DNA of 20,940 nt from CAZOSF01 sp964582415 (lineage in GTDB: Bacteria > Bacteroidota > Bacteroidia > Flavobacteriales > Flavobacteriaceae): assembly GCA_964582415.1 (NCBI GenBank), contig CAZOSF010000047.1, forward strand, positions 1 through 20,940. The letters are read 5' to 3'. A model generated the notes under the pieces. The model saw nothing but the letters and a program-made list of their open reading frames with translations, was not told the origin of the DNA and made no database searches. The position numbers and the translations under genes are program-made. How positions within the stretch are numbered: the stretch's first letter is position 1; the number at the start of each line of letters is the position of its first letter. Shown one piece after another: positions 8,071 through 16,121 of this stretch.

Positions 8071-8943
8071 TTAGTTAATGGATTCAGCAGCGAAGGCTAA
8101 GTGCCGGTTATCGGGGCTCAGCGTCAATCGGGTAATGTTGTTGAATCCATGTAATTTCAAATTCCCAATTTCCTGCCATTCAGCATCACCAAACAGGTCA
8201 TAAACAAAAAGTTGCGTTCCGCTACCGATAATGATTTTATAATCTTCATACCAAGTATAATCCTGGATTCCGATGGGAAGTTCACAAACGAAAAAGCTCT
8301 CTTTCGTTTCTGGATCATATTGGTAAATATCGAAATTCTTCTGTTCGTTCAAAACGGTATAACTCATCAATTGAGTCCCAGGGATTTTTTGTATGCATCT
8401 TCCTGAATTGGAAACCATGGGTGTCACTGTGCCCGAATTCAAATCGATATGCACCAAATCCAACTGATTCAACCCCAATATGGATGCTAAGATCTCGGAT
8501 TCATTCATAAAAGCGAAATAGGCCACTTCTACCTCGGGTATCAATTCGTCGATTCCGTTTTTTTCTGCTCTGTATCGATAAAGTCGTTGCTTGCCATTCG
8601 GATCTAAACGAACAGCAGCAATGTCTTTGCTATTCGGGATTGTCTGAGGAGAATATTCTCCGCCTTCTGTAGGAGCATTAAAATAGATAGTGGATTTTTG
8701 ATCTAGCGAATATATTCCAATATCGGGTTGCCCCTTATGGTTTCTTGCATACACTATGTCTGCAGTATTCAAGAAACAGGGTTGATTGTTATACCCGTTA
8801 TTATTGGAAATATTTTGAAGTTCACTGAAATGGAACCCATCTTCTTCAAAGGCAATGGTGCAGAGGTAAATTTCCGTGTTGGTCTGACCAAAAAAATGGG
8901 TGGTGGCAAGGCCAATTAAAATAAAGATGAAAAAGGTGCGCAT
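8071..8943 (-). CDS. Exported TolB-like / PD40 beta-propeller protein
   Basis: A 290-residue protein with a signal peptide (MRTFFIFILIGLATTHFFGQ). The mature part has repeated strand units typical of the WD40-like PD40 and TolB propellers: ADIVYARNHKGQPDIGIYSLD, SKDIAAVRLDPNGKQRLYRY, FDIYQYDPETKE and a closing TRLTLSPDNRHLAFAAE. No catalytic residues or extra domains are visible, so it is likely a binding or scaffold protein in the periplasm. It is the first gene of the unit with the M28, M1 and YdeI-like genes, with 3 bp to the M28 start. The 140-bp divergent region to the epimerase ATG contains TATCTTTA on the minus strand (one mismatch to TANNTTTG) but no clear -33 partner. Family assignment is by repeat pattern only. 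Confidence 0.7.
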   Translation of the reverse strand: MRTFFIFILIGLATTHFFGQTNTEIYLCTIAFEEDGFHFSELQNISNNNGYNNQPCFLNTADIVYARNHKGQPDIGIYSLDQKSTIYFNAPTEGGEYSPQTIPNSKDIAAVRLDPNGKQRLYRYRAEKNGIDELIPEVEVAYFAFMNESEILASILGLNQLDLVHIDLNSGTVTPMVSNSGRCIQKIPGTQLMSYTVLNEQKNFDIYQYDPETKESFFVCELPIGIQDYTWYEDYKIIIGSGTQLFVYDLFGDAEWQEIGNLKLHGFNNITRLTLSPDNRHLAFAAESIN

Positions 8944-9083
8944 GTTTACTATTTCCTGCGAAAGTTTTACATTGCCGAAGCAAATTCTAAAGATACCATA
9001 AAATTACTACTACACCAGTTAAAATAACCTTAGAGCACAAGTGTGGTTTAAAAGCGGAATTTACCAACTTTGGCGCTACCCTT

Positions 9084-9986
9084 ATGCGTTTGCAAGTTCT
9101 AAACAAAAAAGGGGAATTGCAAGATGTGGTCGTTGGGTATGAAGATCCTGCTTTTTACAACCTTCCCCCATATACGGAACATAATTTTTGTATTGGTGCC
9201 ACGATTGGTCGTTATGCTGGACGTATTTCGAAGGGTGGGTTTGAACTAGACAACCAGCGCTTCGAACTACCTTTGGTAGAAGGTATTCACCTACATGGTG
9301 GGGCTGAGGGCTTTGACAAACAACTTTGGACTGTTCTTGAAACAAAAAATAACGAACATCCTTATGTGATTTTCGAATATAAGTCTCCCGATGGGCATTG
9401 TGGTTATCCGGGAAACGTAATTGTGACTGCCAAATATGAACTTACGGAAGACTCTCTGCTGATTACCTATGAGGCAATAAGCGATAAACTTACAGTGTTG
9501 AATCTTACAAATCATGCTTATTTCCATCTCGATGATTCGGGGACCGTGGCAGGAAATGAATTGTATATTAATGCGGATTCAATTTTGCAGGTTGATGAAC
9601 GATTAATACCTACTGGGAGATTTCAAAAGGTAACGAAGTCGCCCTATGACTATAGAAGACCAATTCCCTTGGACTTTGAAGGACATTATGGATTGGATAC
9701 CCCCTTTGTTCTGAACGGACAAGGGAAGGCGGCCACGCTTTATTCATTTAATTCGGGAATTAAGATGGAGGTCACCACCAATCAACCAGCGTTAGTGGTT
9801 TTTACACCGCAAATTTTTCCAGAACTTGGATTGAGAGATGAGGAGGATTATGCCTATTTTCCTGCCATTTGTTTCGAGTGTCAAAATTTTCCAGATGCAC
9901 CCAATCATTCCAATTTTCCGTCTGCTGAACTTCGACCCGGATCGAAATATCGGAACCAAATTCGTTACCGATTTTCCATAAAATAA
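9084..9986 (+). CDS. galM: Aldose 1-epimerase (galactose mutarotase), start codon uncertain
   Basis: Interconverts alpha and beta anomers of aldoses such as galactose or glucose. From the ATG at 9084 the product has 300 residues. Visible active-site stretches are GIHLHGG (H71), LTNHAYFHLD (H144, catalytic acid), YGLDTPFVL (D205) and ICFECQNFPDAPNH (E265, catalytic base). The conserved N-terminal strand of the family (xNFGATL) lies upstream of this ATG: the frame is open from 8991 and encodes KITTTPVKITLEHKCG then LKAEFTNFGATL. No ATG, GTG or TTG occurs in that extension; the only candidates are rare ones such as ATT at 9003. The true product is probably ~27 residues longer, starting at a rare codon, or the start codon has been lost or misassembled. 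There is no signal peptide. The gene stands alone, facing the beta-oxidation operon. Confidence 0.85.
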   Translation: MRLQVLNKKGELQDVVVGYEDPAFYNLPPYTEHNFCIGATIGRYAGRISKGGFELDNQRFELPLVEGIHLHGGAEGFDKQLWTVLETKNNEHPYVIFEYKSPDGHCGYPGNVIVTAKYELTEDSLLITYEAISDKLTVLNLTNHAYFHLDDSGTVAGNELYINADSILQVDERLIPTGRFQKVTKSPYDYRRPIPLDFEGHYGLDTPFVLNGQGKAATLYSFNSGIKMEVTTNQPALVVFTPQIFPELGLRDEEDYAYFPAICFECQNFPDAPNHSNFPSAELRPGSKYRNQIRYRFSIK

Positions 9987-10010
9987 AAAACCACCCCGAG
10001 AGGTGGTTTT
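9987..10010. terminator. Bidirectional hairpin terminator between galM and the acyl-CoA dehydrogenase gene
   Basis: AAAACCACC (9987-9995) and GGTGGTTTT (10002-10010) form a perfect 9-bp stem with a 6-nt loop. It starts directly after the epimerase stop codon and lies 26 bp past the end of the convergent acyl-CoA dehydrogenase gene. The stem's own A and T ends give a T-run in either direction, so it can serve both converging units. Confidence 0.8.
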
Positions 10011-10036
10011 CAACTTCACAAAATTAATCAAAGCAA

Positions 10037-11842
10037 CTAAAAGGGATAAGTGTTTTCCGCCGTCACCTTTTCCGCAATGGTATTGCGAAGAGCGACAACA
10101 TTCGGAATATTTTGATATTTAGTAAAACGTTTAAGTCCCATAAGCATCATGCGCTGCTCATCACCTTCGGCAAAAGAGACGATGCCTTCTTTTGCTTTGC
10201 TCGTGATGATATCTACTGCATGGTATAAATACAATTGAGCCATGGCAACTTGATAGTCAGCATTTTTACTACCTCTTTTGTGGTTTTTCTCGGCTCTAAG
10301 GATGGCACTTTCCGCCAAATAGATTTCGATTAGAATATCAGAAGCTGCTAGCAATAATTGCTGATGTTCTTCTAATTCCGAACCAAACTTTTGAACAGCG
10401 CTTCCTGCCACCATTAGGAATACCTTTTTTAAGTTGGCGATCAAGGCTTTTTCTTCGGAAAGAGTTTCACTATAATCGGGAACATCAAAGCTCGGGATAC
10501 TTGTGAGCTCATTGGCTACTGACATCGCTGGACCTAATAAATCCACATGACCTTTCATGGCTTTCTTTACTAGCATCCCAACCGATAACATGCGATTTAT
10601 TTCGTTGGTTCCTTCGTATATTCTAGGGATTCTTGCATCTCTCCAGGCAGCTTCCATCGGGGTATCGGCACTGAATCCCATACCGCCAAAGATCTGGATA
10701 CCCTCGTCACTACAATTTTGAATGTCTTCAGAAACCGCGACCTTCAAAAGAGAGCACTCAATAGCGTACTCCTCCACACTTTTTAATTCAGCTTCCGAAT
10801 GGCTATTGCCGTCGGCCAATCTCAGGGCAATTCGATCCTCTATATTCTTAGCAGCTCGGTAACAAGCACTCTCCCCAACGAAGGTGGAAGTTGCCATTTC
10901 TGCGATTTTAGACTTGATGGCACCAAACTTTGCAATCGGAGTTTTAAACTGAATACGTTCGTTGGCATATTTGACCGCTTCCGAAGTGACCCTTCTCTGG
11001 GCATCCAAGCATGCTGCCGCCAATTTAATTCGACCGATGTTCAGCGCATTCATAGCGATTTTGAAACCATTCCCTCTTTCGGATAGCATATTTTCCACGG
11101 GCACCTTGGTATCGCTAAAAAATACCTGACGGGTAGAGGAGGAGTGAATACCTAATTTATGTTCTTCCTCTCCAAGGGTAATCCCATTGGCGGGATCATT
11201 TTCTACTATGAATCCAGTGATATTTTTATCGTCTTCTATACGGGCAAAGACAATAAATAGATTACAGAATCCTGCGTTGGAAATCCACATTTTTTGTCCA
11301 CTGATTTTGTAGTGCGTTCCGTCTTCACTTAAAACCGCTTTTGTTTTTCCGCTGTTAGCATCGCTACCAGCTCCCGGTTCTGTGAGACAATAGGCACCAA
11401 ACCATTCTCCGGTGGCCAATTTGGGAACGTATTTCTTTTTCTGTTCTTCGGTTCCGTAGAGGGTGATGGGCATCGTTCCAATTCCGGTGTGTGCACCAAA
11501 TGCAGTTGCAATGGATCCGGTGGCACCACTAATATAATCGCACACCAACATCGTGGTAACGAATCCCATGCCCAATCCGCCATATGCTTCAGGTACTGCG
11601 ATTCCCAATAGCCCAAGTTCCCCTGCCTTTCGCATGATCTCTTCGGTAAGGGCATAGTCTTTTTTTTCAAATCTTGCCTTAATAGGCCAGATTTCGCGAT
11701 CCACAAATTCCTGCACAGAATCGCGCATCATTTTTTGTTCTTCCGAAAAATCTTCTGGCGTAAATATGTCATCCGAAGACGTTTCCTTTACAATAAATTG
11801 TCCTCCACGTAGGATTTCTTTGTTTAACCTTTCTGTATTCAT
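10037..11842 (-). CDS. Acyl-CoA dehydrogenase (VLCAD/ACAD9-like, extended C-terminus)
   Basis: A FAD-dependent enzyme that catalyses the first step of beta-oxidation, acyl-CoA to trans-2-enoyl-CoA, in the cytoplasm. At 601 residues it is longer than the ~380-residue short and medium chain enzymes. The core has the N-terminal helical domain (SEEQKMMRDSVQEFVDREI), the FAD/substrate loop CLTEPGAGSDANS, KMWISNAG and the R-rich helix FGAIKSKIAEMA. The catalytic glutamate is E410 in IYEGTNEINRM. About 170 further helical residues follow, as in long-chain enzymes of the VLCAD/ACAD9 type, which suggests long acyl substrates. It is the last gene of the MarR-led operon, 10 bp downstream of the thiolase stop, and is followed by a terminator hairpin. 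Confidence 0.93.
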   Translation of the reverse strand: MNTERLNKEILRGGQFIVKETSSDDIFTPEDFSEEQKMMRDSVQEFVDREIWPIKARFEKKDYALTEEIMRKAGELGLLGIAVPEAYGGLGMGFVTTMLVCDYISGATGSIATAFGAHTGIGTMPITLYGTEEQKKKYVPKLATGEWFGAYCLTEPGAGSDANSGKTKAVLSEDGTHYKISGQKMWISNAGFCNLFIVFARIEDDKNITGFIVENDPANGITLGEEEHKLGIHSSSTRQVFFSDTKVPVENMLSERGNGFKIAMNALNIGRIKLAAACLDAQRRVTSEAVKYANERIQFKTPIAKFGAIKSKIAEMATSTFVGESACYRAAKNIEDRIALRLADGNSHSEAELKSVEEYAIECSLLKVAVSEDIQNCSDEGIQIFGGMGFSADTPMEAAWRDARIPRIYEGTNEINRMLSVGMLVKKAMKGHVDLLGPAMSVANELTSIPSFDVPDYSETLSEEKALIANLKKVFLMVAGSAVQKFGSELEEHQQLLLAASDILIEIYLAESAILRAEKNHKRGSKNADYQVAMAQLYLYHAVDIITSKAKEGIVSFAEGDEQRMMLMGLKRFTKYQNIPNVVALRNTIAEKVTAENTYPF

Positions 11843-11852
11843 AGTGCTTTTT

Positions 11853-12905
11853 TTAATTCAAAAATTCGTAGATACCTGCAGCACCTTGACCTGTACCCAC
11901 GCACATGGTCACCATGCCATATTTTCCTTTCATATTTCGCTTTCGCATTTCGTCGAACAGTTGNNNNNNNNNNNNNNNNNNNNNNNNNNNNNNNNNNNNN
12001 NNNNNNNNNNNNNNNNNNNNNNNNNNNNNNNNNNNNNNNNNNNNNNNNNNNNNNNNNNNNNNNGCCGCAAAATTCACCAAACGCGCAATAGGTTCTAAGT
12101 TTAATTCCTTAACCATCTCTTCACTCATCACCAAAACAAAGGCAGCTCCATCGCTCATCTGTGAAGAATTACCTGCGGTAACACTTCCTCCAGCGGCAAA
12201 TACGGGTTTTAATTTGGCCAATACTTCCATAGAAGTGTCAGCCCTTGGTCCTTCATCGGTAGCTACCGTATAGGTTTTTGTTTCTTTTTTCCCCGAAGCA
12301 TTGATAAAAGTATGTTCCACCTCAATAGGTACGATTTGATCTTTAAACCGACCTTCACTTTGCGCCTTTAGTGCTTTTTGATGAGAGTGATAAGCGAATT
12401 CATCTTGATCTTCCCGAGAAACTTTAAATTGATTGGCCACTGCCTCAGCAGTAAGACCCATTCCCCAATAATAGTCCTCATGACCCGCCTTGGCCAATTT
12501 GTAATCGGGTGTAGGTTTATATCCTCCCATGGGAATATAACTCATGCTTTCAGCACCTCCTGCGATAATGCAATCGGCCATGCCGCTTTGAATCTTAGCA
12601 GTGGCCATGGCAATAGTCTCAATACCCGATGCACAATAACGATTGACGGTTACCCCTGGTACATCTTCAATTTTTAAACCCATCAAGGAAATAAGACGGG
12701 CCATGTTTAGGCCTTGTTCTGCTTCCGGCATGGCATTTCCTACCATAACATCGTCAATTCTTGTTTTCTCGAGATTTGGTAGCTCGTTCATCATGAATTG
12801 GATGGTTTCGGCCGCCAATTCATCGGGGCGCTTGAACCGAAACAATCCTCGGGGGGCCTTACCTACTGCTGTTCTATATGCTTTAACTATATATGCTGTT
12901 TTCAT
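11853..12905 (-). CDS. Acetyl-CoA C-acyltransferase (thiolase), interrupted by an assembly gap
   Basis: Catalyses thiolytic cleavage of 3-ketoacyl-CoA, the last step of beta-oxidation. The start MKTAYIVKAYRTAVGKAPRG and the nucleophile C91 in VNRYCASG are typical. So are GGAESMSYIPMGG, TAGNSSQMSDGAA and the C-terminal MVTMCVGTGQGAAG, which holds the second active-site cysteine. A 100-N gap falls between NFA and QLFDEM. Ungapped sequence adds up to about 316 residues against ~395 for the family, so about 80 residues (~240 nt) are missing. The missing part should include the NEAFA and GHPLG motifs with the catalytic histidine. The reading frame agrees on both sides, so I treat the gene as intact but incompletely assembled. 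It is probably in one operon with the dehydrogenase/hydratase gene upstream and the acyl-CoA dehydrogenase gene downstream. Confidence 0.9.
   Translation of the reverse strand: MKTAYIVKAYRTAVGKAPRGLFRFKRPDELAAETIQFMMNELPNLEKTRIDDVMVGNAMPEAEQGLNMARLISLMGLKIEDVPGVTVNRYCASGIETIAMATAKIQSGMADCIIAGGAESMSYIPMGGYKPTPDYKLAKAGHEDYYWGMGLTAEAVANQFKVSREDQDEFAYHSHQKALKAQSEGRFKDQIVPIEVEHTFINASGKKETKTYTVATDEGPRADTSMEVLAKLKPVFAAGGSVTAGNSSQMSDGAAFVLVMSEEMVKELNLEPIARLVNFAXXXXXXXXXXXXXXXXXXXXXXXXXXXXXXXXXXQLFDEMRKRNMKGKYGMVTMCVGTGQGAAGIYEFLN
11964..12063. other. Assembly gap of 100 N inside the thiolase gene
   Basis: Exactly 100 N, the convention for a gap of unknown length. By comparison with the usual thiolase length, about 240 nt of coding sequence are probably absent. 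Confidence 0.95.
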
Positions 12906-12948
12906 TTACTAAAGTATTGAGATGCTAGAGGTTAGTACTGAGATAGCT

Positions 12949-13311
12949 TTAATCGGCTTTGGATGATAGCCTCTTCTTTAAGGCGTATATCATCTTTTGT
13001 ATCTCATTACACTGCTCTAGTAATTGGTTAATATTATCTGACTTTATAAGTTTTAATTCTTTGGTCAATAGTAGTTGTGTCTGAAGCTCGTAGGCAGATC
13101 CATTAGCTATTCCAAGAAAATGTTGAAATTCATTGTTGGAATTCCTGCCCGCTCCTTCAGCAATATTTGAAGGAATGGAAATCGCACTTCTTTTCATCTG
13201 AGATACAAGTCCATACTTTTCATCTGACGGCAAGTCGACTGACATCAGATAAATCTGTTTGGAAATTTCGATGGCTTTTTGCCACACAATTAAGTCATTG
13301 AGTTTATGCAT
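12949..13311 (-). CDS. Four-helix bundle protein (23S rRNA intervening-sequence S23-like)
   Basis: A 120-residue, all-helical protein. The hallmark stretches of the family are all present: LIVWQKAIEISKQIY (helix 1), GLVSQMKRSAISIPSNIAEGAGR (helix 2 with the conserved NIAEG), EFQHFLGIANGSAYELQTQLLL (helix 3) and a basic C-terminal helix. Relatives are encoded within rRNA intervening sequences, as stand-alone genes in many Bacteroidota, and as the Avd accessory protein of diversity-generating retroelements. Their likely role is nucleic-acid binding, and no function is proved for this type. No reverse transcriptase or rRNA is near. It sits between two beta-oxidation genes (47 bp after one, 43 bp before the next) in the same direction and has no metabolic logic there, so it is probably an insertion tolerated by the operon. 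A 7-bp tandem repeat lies just upstream. Confidence 0.88.
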   Translation of the reverse strand: MHKLNDLIVWQKAIEISKQIYLMSVDLPSDEKYGLVSQMKRSAISIPSNIAEGAGRNSNNEFQHFLGIANGSAYELQTQLLLTKELKLIKSDNINQLLEQCNEIQKMIYALKKRLSSKAD

Positions 13312-13328
13312 TTGTTTCTATGAATTTA

Positions 13329-13360
13329 ATCTCGCATCTCACATCTCATATCTCACATCT
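13329..13360. repeat. 7-bp tandem repeat (ATCTCAC-type units) upstream of the four-helix-bundle gene
   Basis: Plus-strand units are ATCTCGC, ATCTCAC, ATCTCAT, ATCTCAC and a partial ATCT, giving four full units and a half. The last unit overlaps the stop codon of the dehydrogenase/hydratase gene (TAG, 13361-13359). The other side of the four-helix-bundle gene carries two copies of the inverted core GAGAT (12919-12923 and 12940-12944). The cassette is therefore bracketed by ATCTC and GAGAT motifs in opposite orientation. Confidence 0.75.
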
Positions 13361-15620
13361 AATTTCTTAAAGGCTTCCCTTTTTGAATCATGTGTTGCAG
13401 TCGCTCTAGGGTCTTTCGTTCACCACAAAGACTCAAAAATGCTTCTCGTTCCAAATCCAAGAGATATTGTTCGCTTACCAAACTGGGTTCACTCAAATCA
13501 CCGCCCGCCATAACATAGGCCAATTTGTTTGCAATTTTTCGATCGTGTTCACTGATGTAATGACCTGCCTCCATCGAATCGGTTCCCACCAGGAACATTC
13601 CCAAAGCTTGTTTTCCTAATACTTTTACATCATTTCTTGGAATGGGTTGGGTATAGCCCATGTCTGCCATCTGACGGGCAATGGCTTTTGCTGTGGCGAT
13701 TTGACGGTCTTTGTTTACCACCACGATATCCTTACTGGGTTGAAGAATATTCAAATCGTAGGCTTCATAGGCTGAAGTGGAAACCTTGGCCATCCCAATG
13801 GTTAGGAAATACTCTTGTAGTCTGTTGAGTTCCACATCATTTTTCGCAAAACTATCGGAAGCACGTAAGGCCATTTCCTTGCTTCCTCCTCCACCAGGGA
13901 TTACTCCTACACCAAATTCCACCAAACCAATATAGCTTTCAGCAGCTGCGACTACTCGATCGGCATGCAACGTCATTTCACAACCACCTCCCAGGGTCAT
14001 ACCATGTGGAGCGACAATAACAGGGATGGAAGAATAACGCAAGCGCATTACGGTATTTTGGAAATGTCTGATGGCCATATTAAGCTCATCGTATTCCTGT
14101 TCAACTGCCATCATGAAAATCATCCCAATGTTAGCGCCCACTGAGAAATTCGCTCCTTGGTTTCCTATGACAAGGCCATCAAATTGCTCTTCTGCGAGAT
14201 CGATAGCTTTGTTGATACCAGCAAGTACGTCTCCACCCACACTGTTCATTTTACTTTGGAATTCGCAATTCAAAATACCATCCCCTAAATCTTCGATTAC
14301 GACACCAGAATTTTTGAACACCGCTTTACTCTCACGGATGTTGTTCAAAAGAATGAATGCGTCCTGTCCGGGTACTTTGATGTGTTTCTTTTGGGGGATA
14401 TCGTAAAAATAAGTGGCTCCATCTTTAATCGTGTAAAAGGAACCAATACCTGCATCCTTCATTTCCTGAATCCATGCAGCGGTCTTTAAACCAAGATCAT
14501 TAACCAGAGCGAGCCCTTTCTCCAAGCCAATGGCATCCCATATTTCAAATGGACCGTGTTCCCATCCAAACCCTGCTTTCATGGCTGCATCAATCTTATA
14601 GAGCTCATCTGTTATTTCAGGGATACGGTTGGTGACATAGGCAAACATGGCTCCAAAATTCTTGCGATAGAATTCCGCCGCTTTGTCCTTTCCGTTTATT
14701 AGGATCGGGAAGCGATCAATTACTTTATCAACGCTTTTTGTGAGCTCGAGGGTAGGGAAGGAGGCTTTTTTACTGGAGCGGTATTCAAGGGTATTTAAGT
14801 CTAAGGAAAGAATTTCACTACTGCCATCCTCCTTTCGAACCTTTTTGTAAAAACCTTGTCCGCTTTTGCTTCCCAGCCATCCGTTATCCATTAAGGTTTG
14901 TACAAAATCAGGTAGTTTAAAGAGCTCATGAGCTTCATCGTTTGGACAGTTTTCATAAAGGCCGTTTGCCACATGAACCAGCGTGTCCAAACCCACAACA
15001 TCTACAGTGCGGAAGGTAGCCGATTTGGGTCGGCCGATGACTGGACCCGTGAGTTTGTCAACTTCCTCTACCGTGAGCCCCATATCTTTCACCAAGTGAA
15101 ATAAGCTTTGGATGCCAAAAATTCCTATACGATTTCCGATGAAGGCTGGAGTGTCTTTGGCGATCACTGTGGTCTTTCCAAGAAATTTTTCCCCATACCC
15201 ATTTAAAAATTCAAGAACTTCTGGATCGGTCTTCGGACCCGGAATGATTTCAAATAATTTCAAATAACGGGGTGGGTTGAAGAAGTGGGTGCCACAAAAA
15301 TGCTTTTGAAAATCTTCGCTGCGTCCGTCACTCATAAACTTTATAGGAATACCAGAGGTATTGGAGGTGATCAATGTGCCGGGAGTTCGGTATTTTTCCA
15401 AGTTTTCAAACACCTTCTGTTTAATATCCAATCTTTCAACCACCACCTCGATGATCCAATCTGCATCTTTCACNNNNNNNNNNNNNNNNNNNNNNNNNNN
15501 NNNNNNNNNNNNNNNNNNNNNNNNNNNNNNNNNNNNNNNNNNNNNNNNNNNNNNNNNNNNNNNNNNNNNNNNNATACCAGAGCCGATAACCGCTACTTTA
15601 TTAATTCTTCTTTTTGGCAT
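13359..15620 (-). CDS. Fused 3-hydroxyacyl-CoA dehydrogenase / enoyl-CoA hydratase, interrupted by an assembly gap
   Basis: Carries out the two middle steps of beta-oxidation: hydration of enoyl-CoA and NAD-dependent oxidation of 3-hydroxyacyl-CoA. Domain order is dehydrogenase first, hydratase last, the reverse of E. coli FadB. The NAD-binding start VAVIGSG is followed by a 100-N gap, then DADWIIEVVVERLDIK and the catalytic loop GTHFFNPPRYLKLFE with the His/Glu pair. The dehydrogenase C-terminal domain includes FIGNRIGIFG and FGWEHGPFE. The crotonase part has GANFSVGANIGM, the oxyanion region LGGGCEMTLHADRVV and GLVEFGVGVIPGGGG, with both expected glutamates. About 80 residues of the Rossmann domain are probably missing in the gap. 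The start overlaps the MarR gene by 20 bp. Confidence 0.9.
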   Translation of the reverse strand: MPKRRINKVAVIGSGXXXXXXXXXXXXXXXXXXXXXXXXXXXXXXXXXXVKDADWIIEVVVERLDIKQKVFENLEKYRTPGTLITSNTSGIPIKFMSDGRSEDFQKHFCGTHFFNPPRYLKLFEIIPGPKTDPEVLEFLNGYGEKFLGKTTVIAKDTPAFIGNRIGIFGIQSLFHLVKDMGLTVEEVDKLTGPVIGRPKSATFRTVDVVGLDTLVHVANGLYENCPNDEAHELFKLPDFVQTLMDNGWLGSKSGQGFYKKVRKEDGSSEILSLDLNTLEYRSSKKASFPTLELTKSVDKVIDRFPILINGKDKAAEFYRKNFGAMFAYVTNRIPEITDELYKIDAAMKAGFGWEHGPFEIWDAIGLEKGLALVNDLGLKTAAWIQEMKDAGIGSFYTIKDGATYFYDIPQKKHIKVPGQDAFILLNNIRESKAVFKNSGVVIEDLGDGILNCEFQSKMNSVGGDVLAGINKAIDLAEEQFDGLVIGNQGANFSVGANIGMIFMMAVEQEYDELNMAIRHFQNTVMRLRYSSIPVIVAPHGMTLGGGCEMTLHADRVVAAAESYIGLVEFGVGVIPGGGGSKEMALRASDSFAKNDVELNRLQEYFLTIGMAKVSTSAYEAYDLNILQPSKDIVVVNKDRQIATAKAIARQMADMGYTQPIPRNDVKVLGKQALGMFLVGTDSMEAGHYISEHDRKIANKLAYVMAGGDLSEPSLVSEQYLLDLEREAFLSLCGERKTLERLQHMIQKGKPLRN
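15474..15573. other. Assembly gap of 100 N inside the dehydrogenase/hydratase gene
   Basis: A second run of exactly 100 N, replacing most of the NAD-binding Rossmann fold between VAVIGSG and VKDADW. Family comparison suggests about 250 nt are really missing. Confidence 0.95.
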
Positions 15621-16071
15621 AGTCCAATGTTTTTTCGGTCGTATAAATATTTTTAGATTGAATTAGATCGAGAATTTCGTTCGCCACTCTTTTGAAGGTG
15701 GCTAAGTCATCTGATGAAATATGTTTTTTCACGGCTTCATCAAACCGGAAGACTACTCCTTTCGAAAACTCACGCATTTCCCTTCCGAAGGGAGTTAGGT
15801 GAATGAGCACGCCACGCCCATCGGATGGATTGGGTGTACGAAATATGAGTCCTTTCTGCTCCATATTTTTTAAGGTTCGGGAAAGCGAAGTGGCCTCCAT
15901 TCCCATTTTAGGTCCGAGAGAAGTGGAGGGGGTGCCTTCTTCTGGATCAATACTGATTAGAGCGAATCCAGTGGCCATAGTGCTGTCTTTCTTACCGGCC
16001 TCCTCGTTGTACATCTTGGATACCGCCATCCAGGTAGCCCGGAGAACATAATCTATGGTTTTTTCTTTCAT
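15601..16071 (-). CDS. MarR family transcriptional regulator of the beta-oxidation operon
   Basis: A 156-residue winged-helix regulator. I place the start at the ATG at 16071 (MKEKTIDYVLRATWMAVSKMYN). A longer frame to 16164 adds 31 hydrophobic residues that would run across the promoter and operator, so it is unlikely. The helix-turn-helix is TSLGPKMGMEATSLSRTLKNMEQKGLI and the wing carries NPSDGRGVLIHLTPFG (DxRx pattern of MarR proteins). The C-terminal helix forms the dimer arm. It overlaps the dehydrogenase/hydratase gene by 20 bp, so it is the first gene of the operon and probably its repressor, responding to acyl-CoA or fatty acids. That ligand is an inference from context. It is divergent from the TetR-led export operon. 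Confidence 0.88.
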   Translation of the reverse strand: MKEKTIDYVLRATWMAVSKMYNEEAGKKDSTMATGFALISIDPEEGTPSTSLGPKMGMEATSLSRTLKNMEQKGLIFRTPNPSDGRGVLIHLTPFGREMREFSKGVVFRFDEAVKKHISSDDLATFKRVANEILDLIQSKNIYTTEKTLDYAKKKN

Positions 16072-16090
16072 GGGTTTTTGATCTATGCAC

Positions 16091-16121
16091 CAAATATACA
16101 AAATTATGTTATGCATGCATA
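16091..16121 (-). promoter_or_regulatory. MarR/beta-oxidation promoter with 12-bp palindromic operator candidate
   Basis: On the minus strand TATATTTG (16098-16091) matches the TANNTTTG -7 box, 19 nt upstream of the MarR ATG. The perfect palindrome TATGCATGCATA (16110-16121) covers the position expected for the -33 element. A regulator bound there would block transcription. MarR autoregulation is the simplest reading. No separate TTTG at -33 is visible, so the operator may replace it. Confidence 0.55.

Noticed and set aside
11853..12905. Truncated or frameshifted thiolase pseudogene
   Set aside because: The short length comes from the N gap; frame and motifs are intact on both sides.
12949..13311. 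Avd accessory gene of a diversity-generating retroelement
   Set aside because: The protein family is related, but no reverse transcriptase, template repeat or variable repeat is in the window.
13329..13360. CRISPR repeat
   Set aside because: Units are 7 bp, contiguous and without spacers, and no cas genes are present.
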